The notes below the pieces were generated by a model that saw nothing but the letters and a program-made list of their open reading frames with translations, searched no databases and had not been told where the DNA came from. Shown piece after piece: positions 1-8,342 of a stretch of DNA of 64,000 nt. Source of the DNA: Verrucomicrobiota bacterium. GTDB taxonomy: Bacteria > Verrucomicrobiota > Verrucomicrobiia > Chthoniobacterales > Chthoniobacteraceae. The stretch lies in NCBI GenBank assembly GCA_009885995.1, contig VFJQ01000023.1, positions 62,001 through 126,000 on the forward strand, written 5' to 3'. The position numbers were made by a program, and so were the translations under genes. Numbering within the stretch: the stretch's first letter is position 1; each line of letters starts with the position of its first letter.

Positions 1-1422
1 CCGGCGTGGGTGCGCCGCCACGGTATCGCGCTCATCGCGGTGCTCACGCTCGCCGTCGCGGCGATCGGGACGTTCGCGGTGTATCAGCGCTTCGCTTTGT
101 CGCTCGATGAATATTGCGCCGACTTCCAGGCGACCATCTTCACCCAAGGCAAGATCGCCGCGCCGATCCCGGCCGAGTGGCAGCAGACCGCACGGTGGCT
201 CAAGCCCGGTTTCATCGTTTACGATCGCGACAAGCAGACGTGGACCGGGCCGTATCTGCCGGTCTACGCCGCGATGCGCGCGGTCTTTCTCCTCGCCGAT
301 GCCACGTGGCTGCTCAATCCCCTCCTCGCTGCGCTAAGCATCGTGGCGATCGCCGGCGCTGCTCGCAGATTGTGGCCCGAGTCGCAGGCCGCGCCGTGGC
401 TGGCGGCGGCGTTGCTCGCCTCGTCGCCGCAGTTCCTCATCACCGCGATGAGCGCCTACTCCATGCCGGCGCATCTCGCTTTGAATCTCGTCTGGCTCTG
501 GCTTTACGCGCGGCAAGATCGGCTCGGCATGCTGCTCGCACCACTGATCGGGCTGGCCGCGACCGGGCTGCATCAGCCGAATTTACACATTCTCTTCGCC
601 TTCCCATTTGGCGTGCGCCTGCTCTGGCAACGCCGCTGGGGCTGGGCCGCCTACTACGCGCTCAGCTACGTCGCGGTGCTGCTCGTCTGGATGGCTTGGT
701 GGCGCTGGGTGCGGCCCAGCGCGCTGACCGATACCGGGAAATTCATGGCGCTGCCGCAGTCGATCCAGCTGCTCATCCAGCCGATGAATTTCGTGCTCAT
801 CTTTTCGTGGATCAGCCTCGCCGCGGGAGTGCTCGCGCTCGTGTCGCTGCGCCGCTGGAAGGAACTGCCGCCGATGGTCCGCGACCTCGCGTGGGGCTGC
901 CTCCTTACCTTCGTCTTCCACTTCGGCTTCAACAGCACCCAGGGCCACGGCTGGGGTTACCGTTACTTCCACGCCACGCTCGGGAGCTTCGTGCTGCTCG
1001 CCGTCGCGGGCTGGCAGCCGCTTTGCGCAGCGTGGGGCGAAAAGCAGGCGCGCACCTTCGTCGTCGCCTCGGTGCTCATCACGCTGCTCGTGCTCTTTCC
1101 GGTTCGCGCGATCCAGACCGAGTCGGTCGTGCGCCCATTTGCTGATGCCGATGCCGCGCTCCGCTCGGCCAAGGCAGGCACCATCCTCATCACGCCTGGC
1201 GCCGTCTGGTATGGCAGCGATCTGCTGCGCAATGACCCCTTCCTCCGCAACCGGCCGCTGCGAGCCTTTCGTTATCGGCTTGGCCCCGAGCAACTCGACG
1301 CGCTACGCACGGCCGGTCCGATCGCCGACGTGACGCCAGAGCAGCTCGCGCGCTTCGGACTCATCCCGCGAAAGACCCATGCACCACCCAAGCCTGACCG
1401 TCCTGATACCATGCCTCAATGA
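1..1422 (+). CDS. GT-C fold membrane glycosyltransferase (GT39/PMT-like), 5' partial
   Basis: The frame is open to the window edge, so the gene is probably truncated and its true start lies upstream; the tracker's GTG at base 10 is only the first possible start. The visible 470 residues contain about ten hydrophobic membrane segments. An acidic pair near the N-terminus (LSLDEY) sits in the first external loop, where GT-C enzymes carry catalytic acid residues. This architecture matches dolichyl/polyprenyl-phosphate-sugar dependent transferases that act at the outer face of the cytoplasmic membrane. The 3' end overlaps the downstream GT2 gene by 44 bp, so the two are co-transcribed and probably translationally coupled. 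The sugar and acceptor cannot be read from the sequence. An O-antigen-ligase-like role is possible but less likely. Confidence 0.6.
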   Translation, partial: PAWVRRHGIALIAVLTLAVAAIGTFAVYQRFALSLDEYCADFQATIFTQGKIAAPIPAEWQQTARWLKPGFIVYDRDKQTWTGPYLPVYAAMRAVFLLADATWLLNPLLAALSIVAIAGAARRLWPESQAAPWLAAALLASSPQFLITAMSAYSMPAHLALNLVWLWLYARQDRLGMLLAPLIGLAATGLHQPNLHILFAFPFGVRLLWQRRWGWAAYYALSYVAVLLVWMAWWRWVRPSALTDTGKFMALPQSIQLLIQPMNFVLIFSWISLAAGVLALVSLRRWKELPPMVRDLAWGCLLTFVFHFGFNSTQGHGWGYRYFHATLGSFVLLAVAGWQPLCAAWGEKQARTFVVASVLITLLVLFPVRAIQTESVVRPFADADAALRSAKAGTILITPGAVWYGSDLLRNDPFLRNRPLRAFRYRLGPEQLDALRTAGPIADVTPEQLARFGLIPRKTHAPPKPDRPDTMPQ

Positions 1423-2332
1423 GGAGCACGGCATCGGCGACGTCGTCGCGGAATACCGCGCGGAGTTCCCCGATGCGCGCATCCTCGTCATCGACAACGG
1501 CTCGACCGATCGCACCACCGAACTCGCGATCGCGGCGGGGGCCGAGGTCATCTTCGAGCCGCGCCGCGGCAAGGCGCGCGCTGTATTGACCGCGCTGCCG
1601 GAGGTCAGATCAGACGTGCTCATCATGGTCGATGGCGACGGCAGCTACCCGTCCAAAGGCGCGCGCATCCTCATGGACGAATACATCGCGCGGCCGACCG
1701 ACATGCTCACCGGTGTGCGCTGCGCGCCGGAGGAAAAGGGCGAGGTCTTCCGCCCGATGCACCAGCTCGGGATGGGCGTCTTTGCCACGACGTTGCGCCT
1801 CGTGTTCGGGCACAACTTCGCCGATCTCTTCTCCGGCCTGCGCCTTTTCTCCGCGCGGTTCTATCGGCACGTGCCGGTGCTCTCCGGCGGCTTCGAGCTC
1901 GAGATCGAGCTCACGCTGCAGGCGCTCGACAAAGGCTTCAGCACTCGCGACGTGCCGGTGCCGTTTCGCAAGCGCGCCGAAGGCTCCGTTTCAAAGCTGC
2001 GCACCTTCAGCGACGGTTGGCGCATCCTGCGTTTCCTGCTGCTGCTCTTCCGCGACTTCAAGCCGCTCGCGTGCTTCGGCTCGGTCTCGCTCTTCGTGCT
2101 GCTGCTCGGCCTGCTCGCCGGCTCCGTGCCGGTGCTGGAATACCTGCGCACCGGCCTCGTCGGTCGCTTCCCCCTCGCCATCCTCGCGGCCAGCCTCGTG
2201 AACGTCTCCATCATGCTCATGCTCGTGGGCGTGCTGCTCCAGTCGAGCCTGCGCTACCATCGCGAGCGCTATCAGGTGGAGCTTCGCAAAAACGGTGGGC
2301 TGCACCGGCGCGACGATCGCACCGCCTCGTGA
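1379..2332 (+). CDS. Glycosyltransferase family 2, membrane-anchored
   Basis: This 317-aa protein has a GT-A nucleotide-sugar domain from about residue 4 to 225. It begins LTVLIPCLNEE, continues with the VIDNGSTDRT strand-loop and carries an acidic MVDGDGSYP motif near residue 85 that would bind the metal and nucleotide-sugar. Two hydrophobic segments near residues 235-260 and 275-300 anchor the C-terminus. This is the layout of polyprenyl-phosphate sugar transferases (DPM1/DPG synthase-like) and related GT2 enzymes. It probably makes a lipid-linked sugar, or adds a sugar, for the GT-C protein encoded just upstream, with which it overlaps. Its TGA stop overlaps the GTG start of the next gene (GTGA). 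Donor specificity is unknown. Confidence 0.8.
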   Translation: MHHPSLTVLIPCLNEEHGIGDVVAEYRAEFPDARILVIDNGSTDRTTELAIAAGAEVIFEPRRGKARAVLTALPEVRSDVLIMVDGDGSYPSKGARILMDEYIARPTDMLTGVRCAPEEKGEVFRPMHQLGMGVFATTLRLVFGHNFADLFSGLRLFSARFYRHVPVLSGGFELEIELTLQALDKGFSTRDVPVPFRKRAEGSVSKLRTFSDGWRILRFLLLLFRDFKPLACFGSVSLFVLLLGLLAGSVPVLEYLRTGLVGRFPLAILAASLVNVSIMLMLVGVLLQSSLRYHRERYQVELRKNGGLHRRDDRTAS

Positions 2333-3333
2333 GCGAGACACGCGGGCGGGTCCATCTGCTCAACCAGTATCTCTGGCCCGACAGCGCGCCGACCGGCATC
2401 TACACGGAGATGCTCGCCGATCGGCTCACCGCACGCGGCTTCGCCACCACGCTCGTGGGCGGCGGTGGCAGCTACCGCGAAAGCACGCGCCCCGCTCCCG
2501 CGACACCCATCGTCCGCTTGCGCGCGCAGCGCGGTCGGCGCGGCTCGCACGTGAGCACGCTCGGCGAGTATTGGTCGGTGAATGCGGCCTTCGCCGACTA
2601 CATCCGCCGCGAAGTGCGCGCAGGCGAAGTCGTGGTCATCAGCAGCGCGCCGCCGCTCACGATCCACCTGCACCGCGAGATTCACCGGCAGCGCGCGATC
2701 GGCATTTATTGGCTGCAGGATTATTACCCGGAGTTGCTGCGCGGCGTGTGGGATTACCCCACGCCGATCCGCTCGTGGCTCGGCCGCCACTGGCACCGGC
2801 ACCTCGGGAAGTGGGATCGTGTTGTGAAATCCGCCGCGAACCTCGGCTACCATGCCGCGAACGCCGCGGTGATCCGCAACTGGCCAACGCTCGACTTCTC
2901 GGAGCCGCCGCCGCCCGAGCCGGGCACGGCGCTTTACACCGGCAACTTCGGCTACGGCCACGATGTCGCGAGCTTCGTGGCGATGTGCGAACGACTGCGC
3001 GCGCAAGGCTGCCGCATCACCGTGCGCGGCGATGGTCCGGGAGTGGCGCGACTGCCGGCGTGGATCGATACGCGGCCGCCCTTCGCGTCGGCGGAGGAAC
3101 TGCACGCGGGCTTGCTCCGCCACGCCGTGCATTTGGTCGCGGCGCATCCGCAGATTCGCAGCGCGATTTTTCCCTCGAAGATCTGGAATAGTCTCGCCGC
3201 GGGGCGCCCGATCGAGGCCTCGGGCTTCGCGGGCGAAATGGCCGCCGAACTGGAGGCGACGCTGCGCGCGCCGTGGCGCGAGCACCGCGCGGAATGGGAG
3301 AAACTGATTGCTGATAAATTGAGCGACGAGTAG
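2329..3333 (+). CDS. Glycosyltransferase, WcaI/GT4-like
   Basis: The ORF track starts this frame at 2017, but the first 104 codons are a shadow of the GT2 gene. The likely start is the GTG at 2329, which shares GTGA with the upstream stop and immediately precedes the conserved N-terminal strand (RVHLLNQYLWPDS). The resulting 334-aa protein resembles the WcaI/GT4 group: an early GIYTEMLADRL helix, a C-terminal Rossmann half, and a PSKIWNSLAAGRPI motif near residue 282 typical of the nucleotide-sugar binding face. It should transfer a sugar to a growing polysaccharide repeat unit in the cytosol. Function beyond family level is not assignable. Confidence 0.75.
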   Translation: MSETRGRVHLLNQYLWPDSAPTGIYTEMLADRLTARGFATTLVGGGGSYRESTRPAPATPIVRLRAQRGRRGSHVSTLGEYWSVNAAFADYIRREVRAGEVVVISSAPPLTIHLHREIHRQRAIGIYWLQDYYPELLRGVWDYPTPIRSWLGRHWHRHLGKWDRVVKSAANLGYHAANAAVIRNWPTLDFSEPPPPEPGTALYTGNFGYGHDVASFVAMCERLRAQGCRITVRGDGPGVARLPAWIDTRPPFASAEELHAGLLRHAVHLVAAHPQIRSAIFPSKIWNSLAAGRPIEASGFAGEMAAELEATLRAPWREHRAEWEKLIADKLSDE

Positions 3334-3346
3334 CTCTGCAAACGAA

Positions 3347-4489
3347 GTGACACCTTCGTCTTCCACAAACGCCGCGTCGGCGATCCCGGTATCGATTCCC
3401 GACCTTGGAGGGAACGAGGCCGCGTATGTCATGGAAGCGATCCAAAGCTCGTGGATCTCCTCGACGGGGAAGTTCATCGATCGGTTTGAGCGCGAGTTTG
3501 CCGACCTCTGCGGCGCGCGCACGGCGCTGAGCGTGAGCAATGGCACGGTCGCGCTCCACCTCGCGCTGCTCGGGCTGGATGTGCGGCCGGGCGATGAAGT
3601 GCTCGTGCCCTCGCTCACCTACGTCGCGACCGCGAACGCCGTGCGCTACATGGGCGCGGAGCCTGTTTTCATCGATGTGGACCCGGCGACTTGGGGGCTC
3701 GATCCGCGTCTCATCGAGGCGAGCATCACCCGCCGGACAAAGGGGATCATCGTCGTCCACCTTTACGGGCATCCGGTGGACATGGATGCGATCAATCACC
3801 TCGCGGCGGTGCATGGGCTCTGGGTCGTGGAAGACGCCGCCGAGGCGCACCTCGCCACCTACAAAGGTCGGCCAGTCGGCGGTCTCGGCGACTTGGGGAC
3901 GTTCTCTTTTTACGGCAATAAGATCTTCACGAGCGGCGAAGGCGGAGCGGTGACGGTGAACAATCCTCAGATGGAAGTGCGGCTGCGCGCGCTGCGCGGT
4001 CAGGGCGTCGATCCGGCGCGCCGATACTATTTCCCGATCACGGGTTACAACTTCCGCCTGACGAATGTCGCGTGCGCTTTCCTCTGCGCGCAGCTGGAGC
4101 GGCGGGACCAGTTGATCGGGCGCCGTCGCGAGATCTTCGCGTTGTATCGGCAGCTCTTGTCGGGCGTGCCCGGCTTGGACTTCCAGCCCGAGGCTGAATG
4201 GGCGCGGTCCGCTCCGTGGCTGTTTTGCCTGCTCATCGACGCGGCGAAATTTGGCGTCACGCGCGACGAAGTGCAGACGCGGCTCGCTGCGCAGGGCATC
4301 GATTCGCGGCCGTTCTTCATCCCGCTGCACACGCTGCCGCCCTTCCGCGAAGGCTCCCGTCAGCGCGGAGAAAAGCTGCCGTGGACCGAGACGCTCGCGG
4401 CGACCGGGATGAATCTGCCGACTTACACCAACATGACCGACGATGACGTGCGGCGCGTAGCGGGCGCGATCGTGGAGTTGAGTCGGTGA
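3347..4489 (+). CDS. DegT/DnrJ/EryC1/StrS family sugar aminotransferase
   Basis: A 380-aa PLP-dependent aminotransferase of the DegT/perosamine-synthase type, which aminates nucleotide-linked keto-sugars for surface polysaccharides. Visible hallmarks are the N-terminal SSWISSTGKFIDRFE segment, SNGTVALHLAL (cofactor phosphate contacts), VPSLTYVATANA, an EDAAEAHLA stretch and the Schiff-base lysine in YGNKIFTSGEGG near residue 193. Length is normal for the family. The start is a GTG at 3347, 13 bp after the preceding gene. It ends in a GTGA overlap with a GNAT gene, which often N-acetylates the amino-sugar made by such an enzyme. That pairing suggests an acetamido-deoxy sugar, but the exact product is inferred only. 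Confidence 0.9.
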   Translation: MTPSSSTNAASAIPVSIPDLGGNEAAYVMEAIQSSWISSTGKFIDRFEREFADLCGARTALSVSNGTVALHLALLGLDVRPGDEVLVPSLTYVATANAVRYMGAEPVFIDVDPATWGLDPRLIEASITRRTKGIIVVHLYGHPVDMDAINHLAAVHGLWVVEDAAEAHLATYKGRPVGGLGDLGTFSFYGNKIFTSGEGGAVTVNNPQMEVRLRALRGQGVDPARRYYFPITGYNFRLTNVACAFLCAQLERRDQLIGRRREIFALYRQLLSGVPGLDFQPEAEWARSAPWLFCLLIDAAKFGVTRDEVQTRLAAQGIDSRPFFIPLHTLPPFREGSRQRGEKLPWTETLAATGMNLPTYTNMTDDDVRRVAGAIVELSR

Positions 4490-4950
4490 GCGTGGAGTCC
4501 GCTGTCGAATTCCGCAGGCTCTGTCCTGCTCTGGGCCCGGCGCTTGGCGCCTTTCTGGAGCTGCTCGCACGCGGCGGCGATGGAGCTTTTTTTCACCCGC
4601 ATGAACTGAGCACCGCGAAGGCGATGGAGCTGAGCGCGGCCGAGACGCGCGACCTCTATTACGTGGCGGTGTGTGGAGGTGAAGTGTTCGCCTACGGCAT
4701 GCTCCGCGGCTGGGACGAGGGTTGGGAGGTGCCGAGCTTGGGGATCGCGGTGCATCCGCAATGGCATGGGCGCGGGCTGGCTGTGGCGTTCATGCAGTTC
4801 CTCCACGTCGCCGCGCGGGCACGCGGGGCTTCGCGGATACGGTTGAAGGTCGGCAAGGCGAACGCGCGTTCGATGCATCTTTGTGAGCGGTGCGGATACG
4901 CCTTTGAGCCGCTCAATGACGAAGAGCAGCTTGGGTTTCTCGATCTGTGA
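4486..4950 (+). CDS. GNAT-family N-acetyltransferase
   Basis: A 154-aa protein with the GNAT fold. The acetyl-CoA binding stretch is GIAVHPQWHGRGLAVAFMQFL (quoted in part: HPQWHGRGLA), followed by the C-terminal KVGKANARSMHLCERCGY segment common in acetyltransferases. It starts at GTG 4486, overlapping the aminotransferase stop by 4 bp, and its own stop overlaps the next gene's GTG by 4 bp. Its position directly after a sugar aminotransferase suggests that it acetylates the new amino group on a nucleotide-linked sugar. A small-molecule or protein acetylation role cannot be excluded. Confidence 0.8.
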   Translation: MSVESAVEFRRLCPALGPALGAFLELLARGGDGAFFHPHELSTAKAMELSAAETRDLYYVAVCGGEVFAYGMLRGWDEGWEVPSLGIAVHPQWHGRGLAVAFMQFLHVAARARGASRIRLKVGKANARSMHLCERCGYAFEPLNDEEQLGFLDL

Positions 4951-6110
4951 AGCCGCTACGAATCGCCATCGATGCACGGTTTCCGTCCGGGAAGATGGGA
5001 GGCATCGAGCAGTTCGTGCTCGGCCTGCTTCATGGTCTCGCGCGGCTCGAGGCGGGTGAGGAGCGGTATCACGTGCTCGTGAACGAAGGGCAGACGGACT
5101 GGCTCGATGGGCGGCTTTGGCCCGAGGCGGAGCTGCTCTTTACCCGGAACGGCGGCGCGCGGCGGATCTTTAGCGATGGAGCGATCGAGGCGGCGAGGAT
5201 TGATGTGATGCACTTCACGTGGCAGTTCGCCTTCCTCACGCGGGTGCCGAGCATCTACCACCCGCACGATCTGCAGCACATCCACCTGCCGCGGAATTTC
5301 TCCTTCATGGATCGGTTCGGGCGCAGCATGCTCTATCGGCTTTTTTGTCGCAGAGCGGCGGTCGTGTCAGCGGGCACGGAGTGGACGGCGCAGGATTTGA
5401 GGCGGCAGTTTGGATTGAGTAGCTCGAAGGTGCGGGTCACAAACCTCTCGCCGGTGATCCAATCCTACGCGCCGCCCGACGAGGCTTCGTGTCGCGCGCT
5501 ACGGGAAAAGCATAAGCTTCCTGCGGACTTCGTGTTTTACCCGGCGCAGACGTGGCCGCACAAAAACCACATTCGCCTGATCGAGGCGCTCGGGCATCTG
5601 CGGCGCGACGGGTGCGCGGCGAACCTCGTGTGCTCCGGCGCGATCGATCGGCAGCATCAGCCGAAGATCGAGGCGGCTGCGCGGGCTGCGGGCATCGAGG
5701 CTGATGTCCACTTCCTCGGTTTCGTGAGCCCGGCGGAGCTACGGGCGCTCTACTCGATGTGCCGAATGGTGTGCATTCCTACGCTATTCGAGTCGGCGAG
5801 TTTTCCGATGTGGGAAGCCTTCGAGCTCGGCGCGCCGGTCGCGTGCTCGACGGTCACTTCACTGCCTGCTCAAGCCGGTGGCGCGGCGCTGCTATTCGAT
5901 CCGATCGATGTGCGCGCCATCGCTGCTGCGATCCGGCGGCTGTGGGAAGACGAGGCGGAGCGGCTGCGCCTGCGGGTGCTTGGCGCGGAGCGGGTGAAGC
6001 AGTTCACGTGGGAGAAAACGGCGCTTCTTTTTCGCGCCTACTATCGGCACGTCGGGGGTCGCACCTCCGCGGAGGTGCGGGAATTGATCGAGAGCGCGCC
6101 GCTGATCTGA
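4947..6110 (+). CDS. Glycosyltransferase family 4
   Basis: A 387-aa GT-B retaining glycosyltransferase. The N-terminal domain opens with IAIDARFPSGKMGGIEQFV. The second domain carries WPHKNHIRLIEAL and the E-x7-E motif (FESASFPMWEAF, about residue 280) that contacts the nucleotide-sugar. It is the last gene of the + strand operon, linked by a GTGA overlap at 4947. Its last 70 bp overlap the 3' end of the convergent flippase gene, so the two polysaccharide operons meet tail to tail with shared coding DNA. It adds a sugar to a lipid-linked oligosaccharide; the sugar is unknown. Confidence 0.88.
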   Translation: MKPLRIAIDARFPSGKMGGIEQFVLGLLHGLARLEAGEERYHVLVNEGQTDWLDGRLWPEAELLFTRNGGARRIFSDGAIEAARIDVMHFTWQFAFLTRVPSIYHPHDLQHIHLPRNFSFMDRFGRSMLYRLFCRRAAVVSAGTEWTAQDLRRQFGLSSSKVRVTNLSPVIQSYAPPDEASCRALREKHKLPADFVFYPAQTWPHKNHIRLIEALGHLRRDGCAANLVCSGAIDRQHQPKIEAAARAAGIEADVHFLGFVSPAELRALYSMCRMVCIPTLFESASFPMWEAFELGAPVACSTVTSLPAQAGGAALLFDPIDVRAIAAAIRRLWEDEAERLRLRVLGAERVKQFTWEKTALLFRAYYRHVGGRTSAEVRELIESAPLI

Positions 6111-7513
6111 AGCTGCCGGAGTCGGTATGCGCTCGCGGTGATGGCGATGAGAAATCCGCCGACCGGCAGGAAGCTGCCGCCGAGCCACGCGGTGCCTGCG
6201 GCAGCCACGAAGCCAGGAATGAGTCCCAGCAGCGGGAGAGCCCACACTTGCCAGACACTCTGCCCGAGATGGCGAGCGATCCGAAGGGCGACCGGAGTTA
6301 GCGCGAGGCTGCCGAGAGTGCCAGAGACGAGGATTCCAGCGACGCCGATGTGAGGGACGAGAACCACGGAGCCGCTGAGGATCACGGCGACTTCTCCGAG
6401 GCCCCACAGCGCCGCGACGTGGGTAAGCGCCACGCCCATGCAGGCGGTGAGCAGCACGCGGTGAAAGCTGGCTGCGAGTCCGAACGTGCCGACGAGGATG
6501 GCGAGGGACGGATCGTTCAGCGGCAGCTGCAGCCAGCGGCCGAGCACGAGTGGACCGAGACAGGCGAGACCCGCGAAGGCGACCAGACACATCGCGGCGG
6601 AGTAGGAATACGACGCGCGGAAATTTGTCGCGCGGGATGGAGCGTCTGGTAGCGCAGCGAGATCGGCGGTCGATGTGTCGCTAGCGTTTGCGCCGAAGAC
6701 GCTCACGAGTTCACTGAGCTTGAGCAGGATGAAGTAGGTGCCCGCCGCAGCGGGGCCGAGGAGCGCGCCAGCGAGGAAGGTGAGAAGGTAGCTTTTGAGC
6801 AGCGACTCCGTGGCGGTGAGCGCAAACCAGCGACCGGCGTAGATGCTTCGGAAGAGACCCGCGGGGCTGATCGCGCCAAGCGCGCGCGGGAGCGCGGCGA
6901 GCTCGGCTGAGCGGAAGACGAGCGCGCACCCGAGATTCGGGATCGCCAGCGAGAGAGCGTAGCCGAGAAAGCAGCCGTTGGCCGAGGAACCTGTCGCAAC
7001 CAGACCGAGCACGACGGGGGTGGCGAGTGCATTGCCGATGAAGGCGGAGGCCTTCACTTGCGACAGCCGGCCACGGGCGGCAAGCGGCTCGAGCAGCAGC
7101 ATCGAGAAGCCGCACGCGCTGCTGCCGAGTAGCGCGACGGCGAGCAAATGGCCGTCGCTCCTCGTCCATCGCTGCCACAGTCCGCTCGCTGCCACGATCG
7201 CGCCGAGCGCGGCGAATGAGGCAAGCAGACCGAGATAGTGACCGAGTGCTTCGGCGAGTGAACGGTTGCCGGCTGTGGATTCGGTCTGCGCCGTGAGTCC
7301 GCTCAGCGCGATGCGGAGGCGGATGCGCAGCCCGAAGTCGAAGCTCAGGACGCATGCCATCGCCGAGAGCGCGAGTGCGAGGAAGCCATAGCCTTCGGTG
7401 CCGAGCCGGCGGAGCAGCACGGGCGTGACGAGAAAAAAGAAGAGCGCCTTTGCGATCGTGCTCAGCGTTTCCCACCACTGGTTGAGCGTGAGTTCACGCT
7501 GTTGCGATCGCAT
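6041..7513 (-). CDS. Polysaccharide flippase, Wzx/MATE-like
   Basis: A 490-aa integral membrane protein with roughly twelve to fourteen predicted transmembrane helices. The N-terminal segment LFFFLVTPVLLRRLGTEGYG is the classic first-helix signature of polysaccharide/oligosaccharide flippases (MVF/MATE superfamily). It should move undecaprenyl-linked repeat units across the cytoplasmic membrane for Wzy-type assembly. It is the last gene of the - strand operon. The upstream methyltransferase stop and this ATG share one base (TGATG). Its 3' end overlaps the convergent GT4 gene by 70 bp. Confidence 0.85.
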   Translation of the reverse strand: MRSQQRELTLNQWWETLSTIAKALFFFLVTPVLLRRLGTEGYGFLALALSAMACVLSFDFGLRIRLRIALSGLTAQTESTAGNRSLAEALGHYLGLLASFAALGAIVAASGLWQRWTRSDGHLLAVALLGSSACGFSMLLLEPLAARGRLSQVKASAFIGNALATPVVLGLVATGSSANGCFLGYALSLAIPNLGCALVFRSAELAALPRALGAISPAGLFRSIYAGRWFALTATESLLKSYLLTFLAGALLGPAAAGTYFILLKLSELVSVFGANASDTSTADLAALPDAPSRATNFRASYSYSAAMCLVAFAGLACLGPLVLGRWLQLPLNDPSLAILVGTFGLAASFHRVLLTACMGVALTHVAALWGLGEVAVILSGSVVLVPHIGVAGILVSGTLGSLALTPVALRIARHLGQSVWQVWALPLLGLIPGFVAAAGTAWLGGSFLPVGGFLIAITASAYRLRQLQISGALSINSRTSAEVRPPTCR

Positions 7514-8340
7514 CAGGTATCGTCGCGTTTGCGCAAGGCGAGGCTATCGGAGAGTGTGAGCGACTTTGACCGACGGAGCTCGAAAAGGATGGAGCCGCAG
7601 CCGTAGGCGAGCCACGCGGAGCTGAGGAGGCGGGCGAGGATCGCGTGCTTCCACGACGGAACGACGAAGTCGCTGCGGATGAAAAGTGTGTGCGTCGGCG
7701 CGACGATGGCTTCGTAGCCAAATTTGCGCGCGATGTAGCGCATGCTCCGCTCGGAATAAAACGCGATGTGCTGTCCGCCCTCTGGCACGTAGAACCACCA
7801 GTCGCGTGCGGGCTGTCCGTCGTGGAGCGAGGTGCTCACGAGCACGGTGCGATGGCGCGGGGCGAAGATTCGTGCGAGTTCGGCGCGCACGTCCACGAGA
7901 TGCTCGAGGACTTCGAATGCGGTCACAAGTTCATGCGTCTGCGCGGGGTCGCCCTCGAAGCCGCGGGCGAAGAGGTTTTCGCCGTATTTGTCGCTCCACG
8001 TGAAGTGCCAACCGGCGTCGCGCATGAGGCGCGTGAAGACGCCGTGGCCGCCGCCGAAGTCGAGGCACTTCGCGCGGGGATCGAGGCCGAGCACGAAGCC
8101 GACGGCGAGGGTGAGCCGCGCGGTGAAGGTGTTGCGGTGGATCGCGCCGGTGTCGATCGCGCCGAGCGCCGAGCTGTAGGCTTGATCGAGCCAGTGGGGC
8201 AACTCGGTCTCGATGAGGTCGCACTTCGCGCACTGGAAGTAGGCGACGTCGTGACGATGCAGCACGCGCTGGGTCATGAAGCTCCCGGCTTCACCGCCGC
8301 AGAGCCTGCACGGAATTTTCGCCTCGGCAGGTCGCGACAT
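7513..8340 (-). CDS. Class I SAM-dependent methyltransferase with N-terminal zinc-ribbon-like motif
   Basis: The ORF track runs to 9828, but the segment upstream of 8340 is the antisense-frame shadow of a neighbouring gene. The likely start is ATG at 8340. The 275-aa protein begins with CRLCGGEAG followed by FQCAKCDLIET, a C2C2 pattern seen in sugar C-methyltransferase-like proteins. It then has SAM motif I (CLDFGGGHGVFTRLM) and post-I/II motifs (TAFEVLEHLVDV). It probably methylates a nucleotide-sugar or a glycan terminus. It lies 2 bp after the stop of the GT-C gene upstream and is coupled to the flippase by TGATG. Confidence 0.8.
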   Translation of the reverse strand: MSRPAEAKIPCRLCGGEAGSFMTQRVLHRHDVAYFQCAKCDLIETELPHWLDQAYSSALGAIDTGAIHRNTFTARLTLAVGFVLGLDPRAKCLDFGGGHGVFTRLMRDAGWHFTWSDKYGENLFARGFEGDPAQTHELVTAFEVLEHLVDVRAELARIFAPRHRTVLVSTSLHDGQPARDWWFYVPEGGQHIAFYSERSMRYIARKFGYEAIVAPTHTLFIRSDFVVPSWKHAILARLLSSAWLAYGCGSILFELRRSKSLTLSDSLALRKRDDT

Positions 8341-8342
8341 GG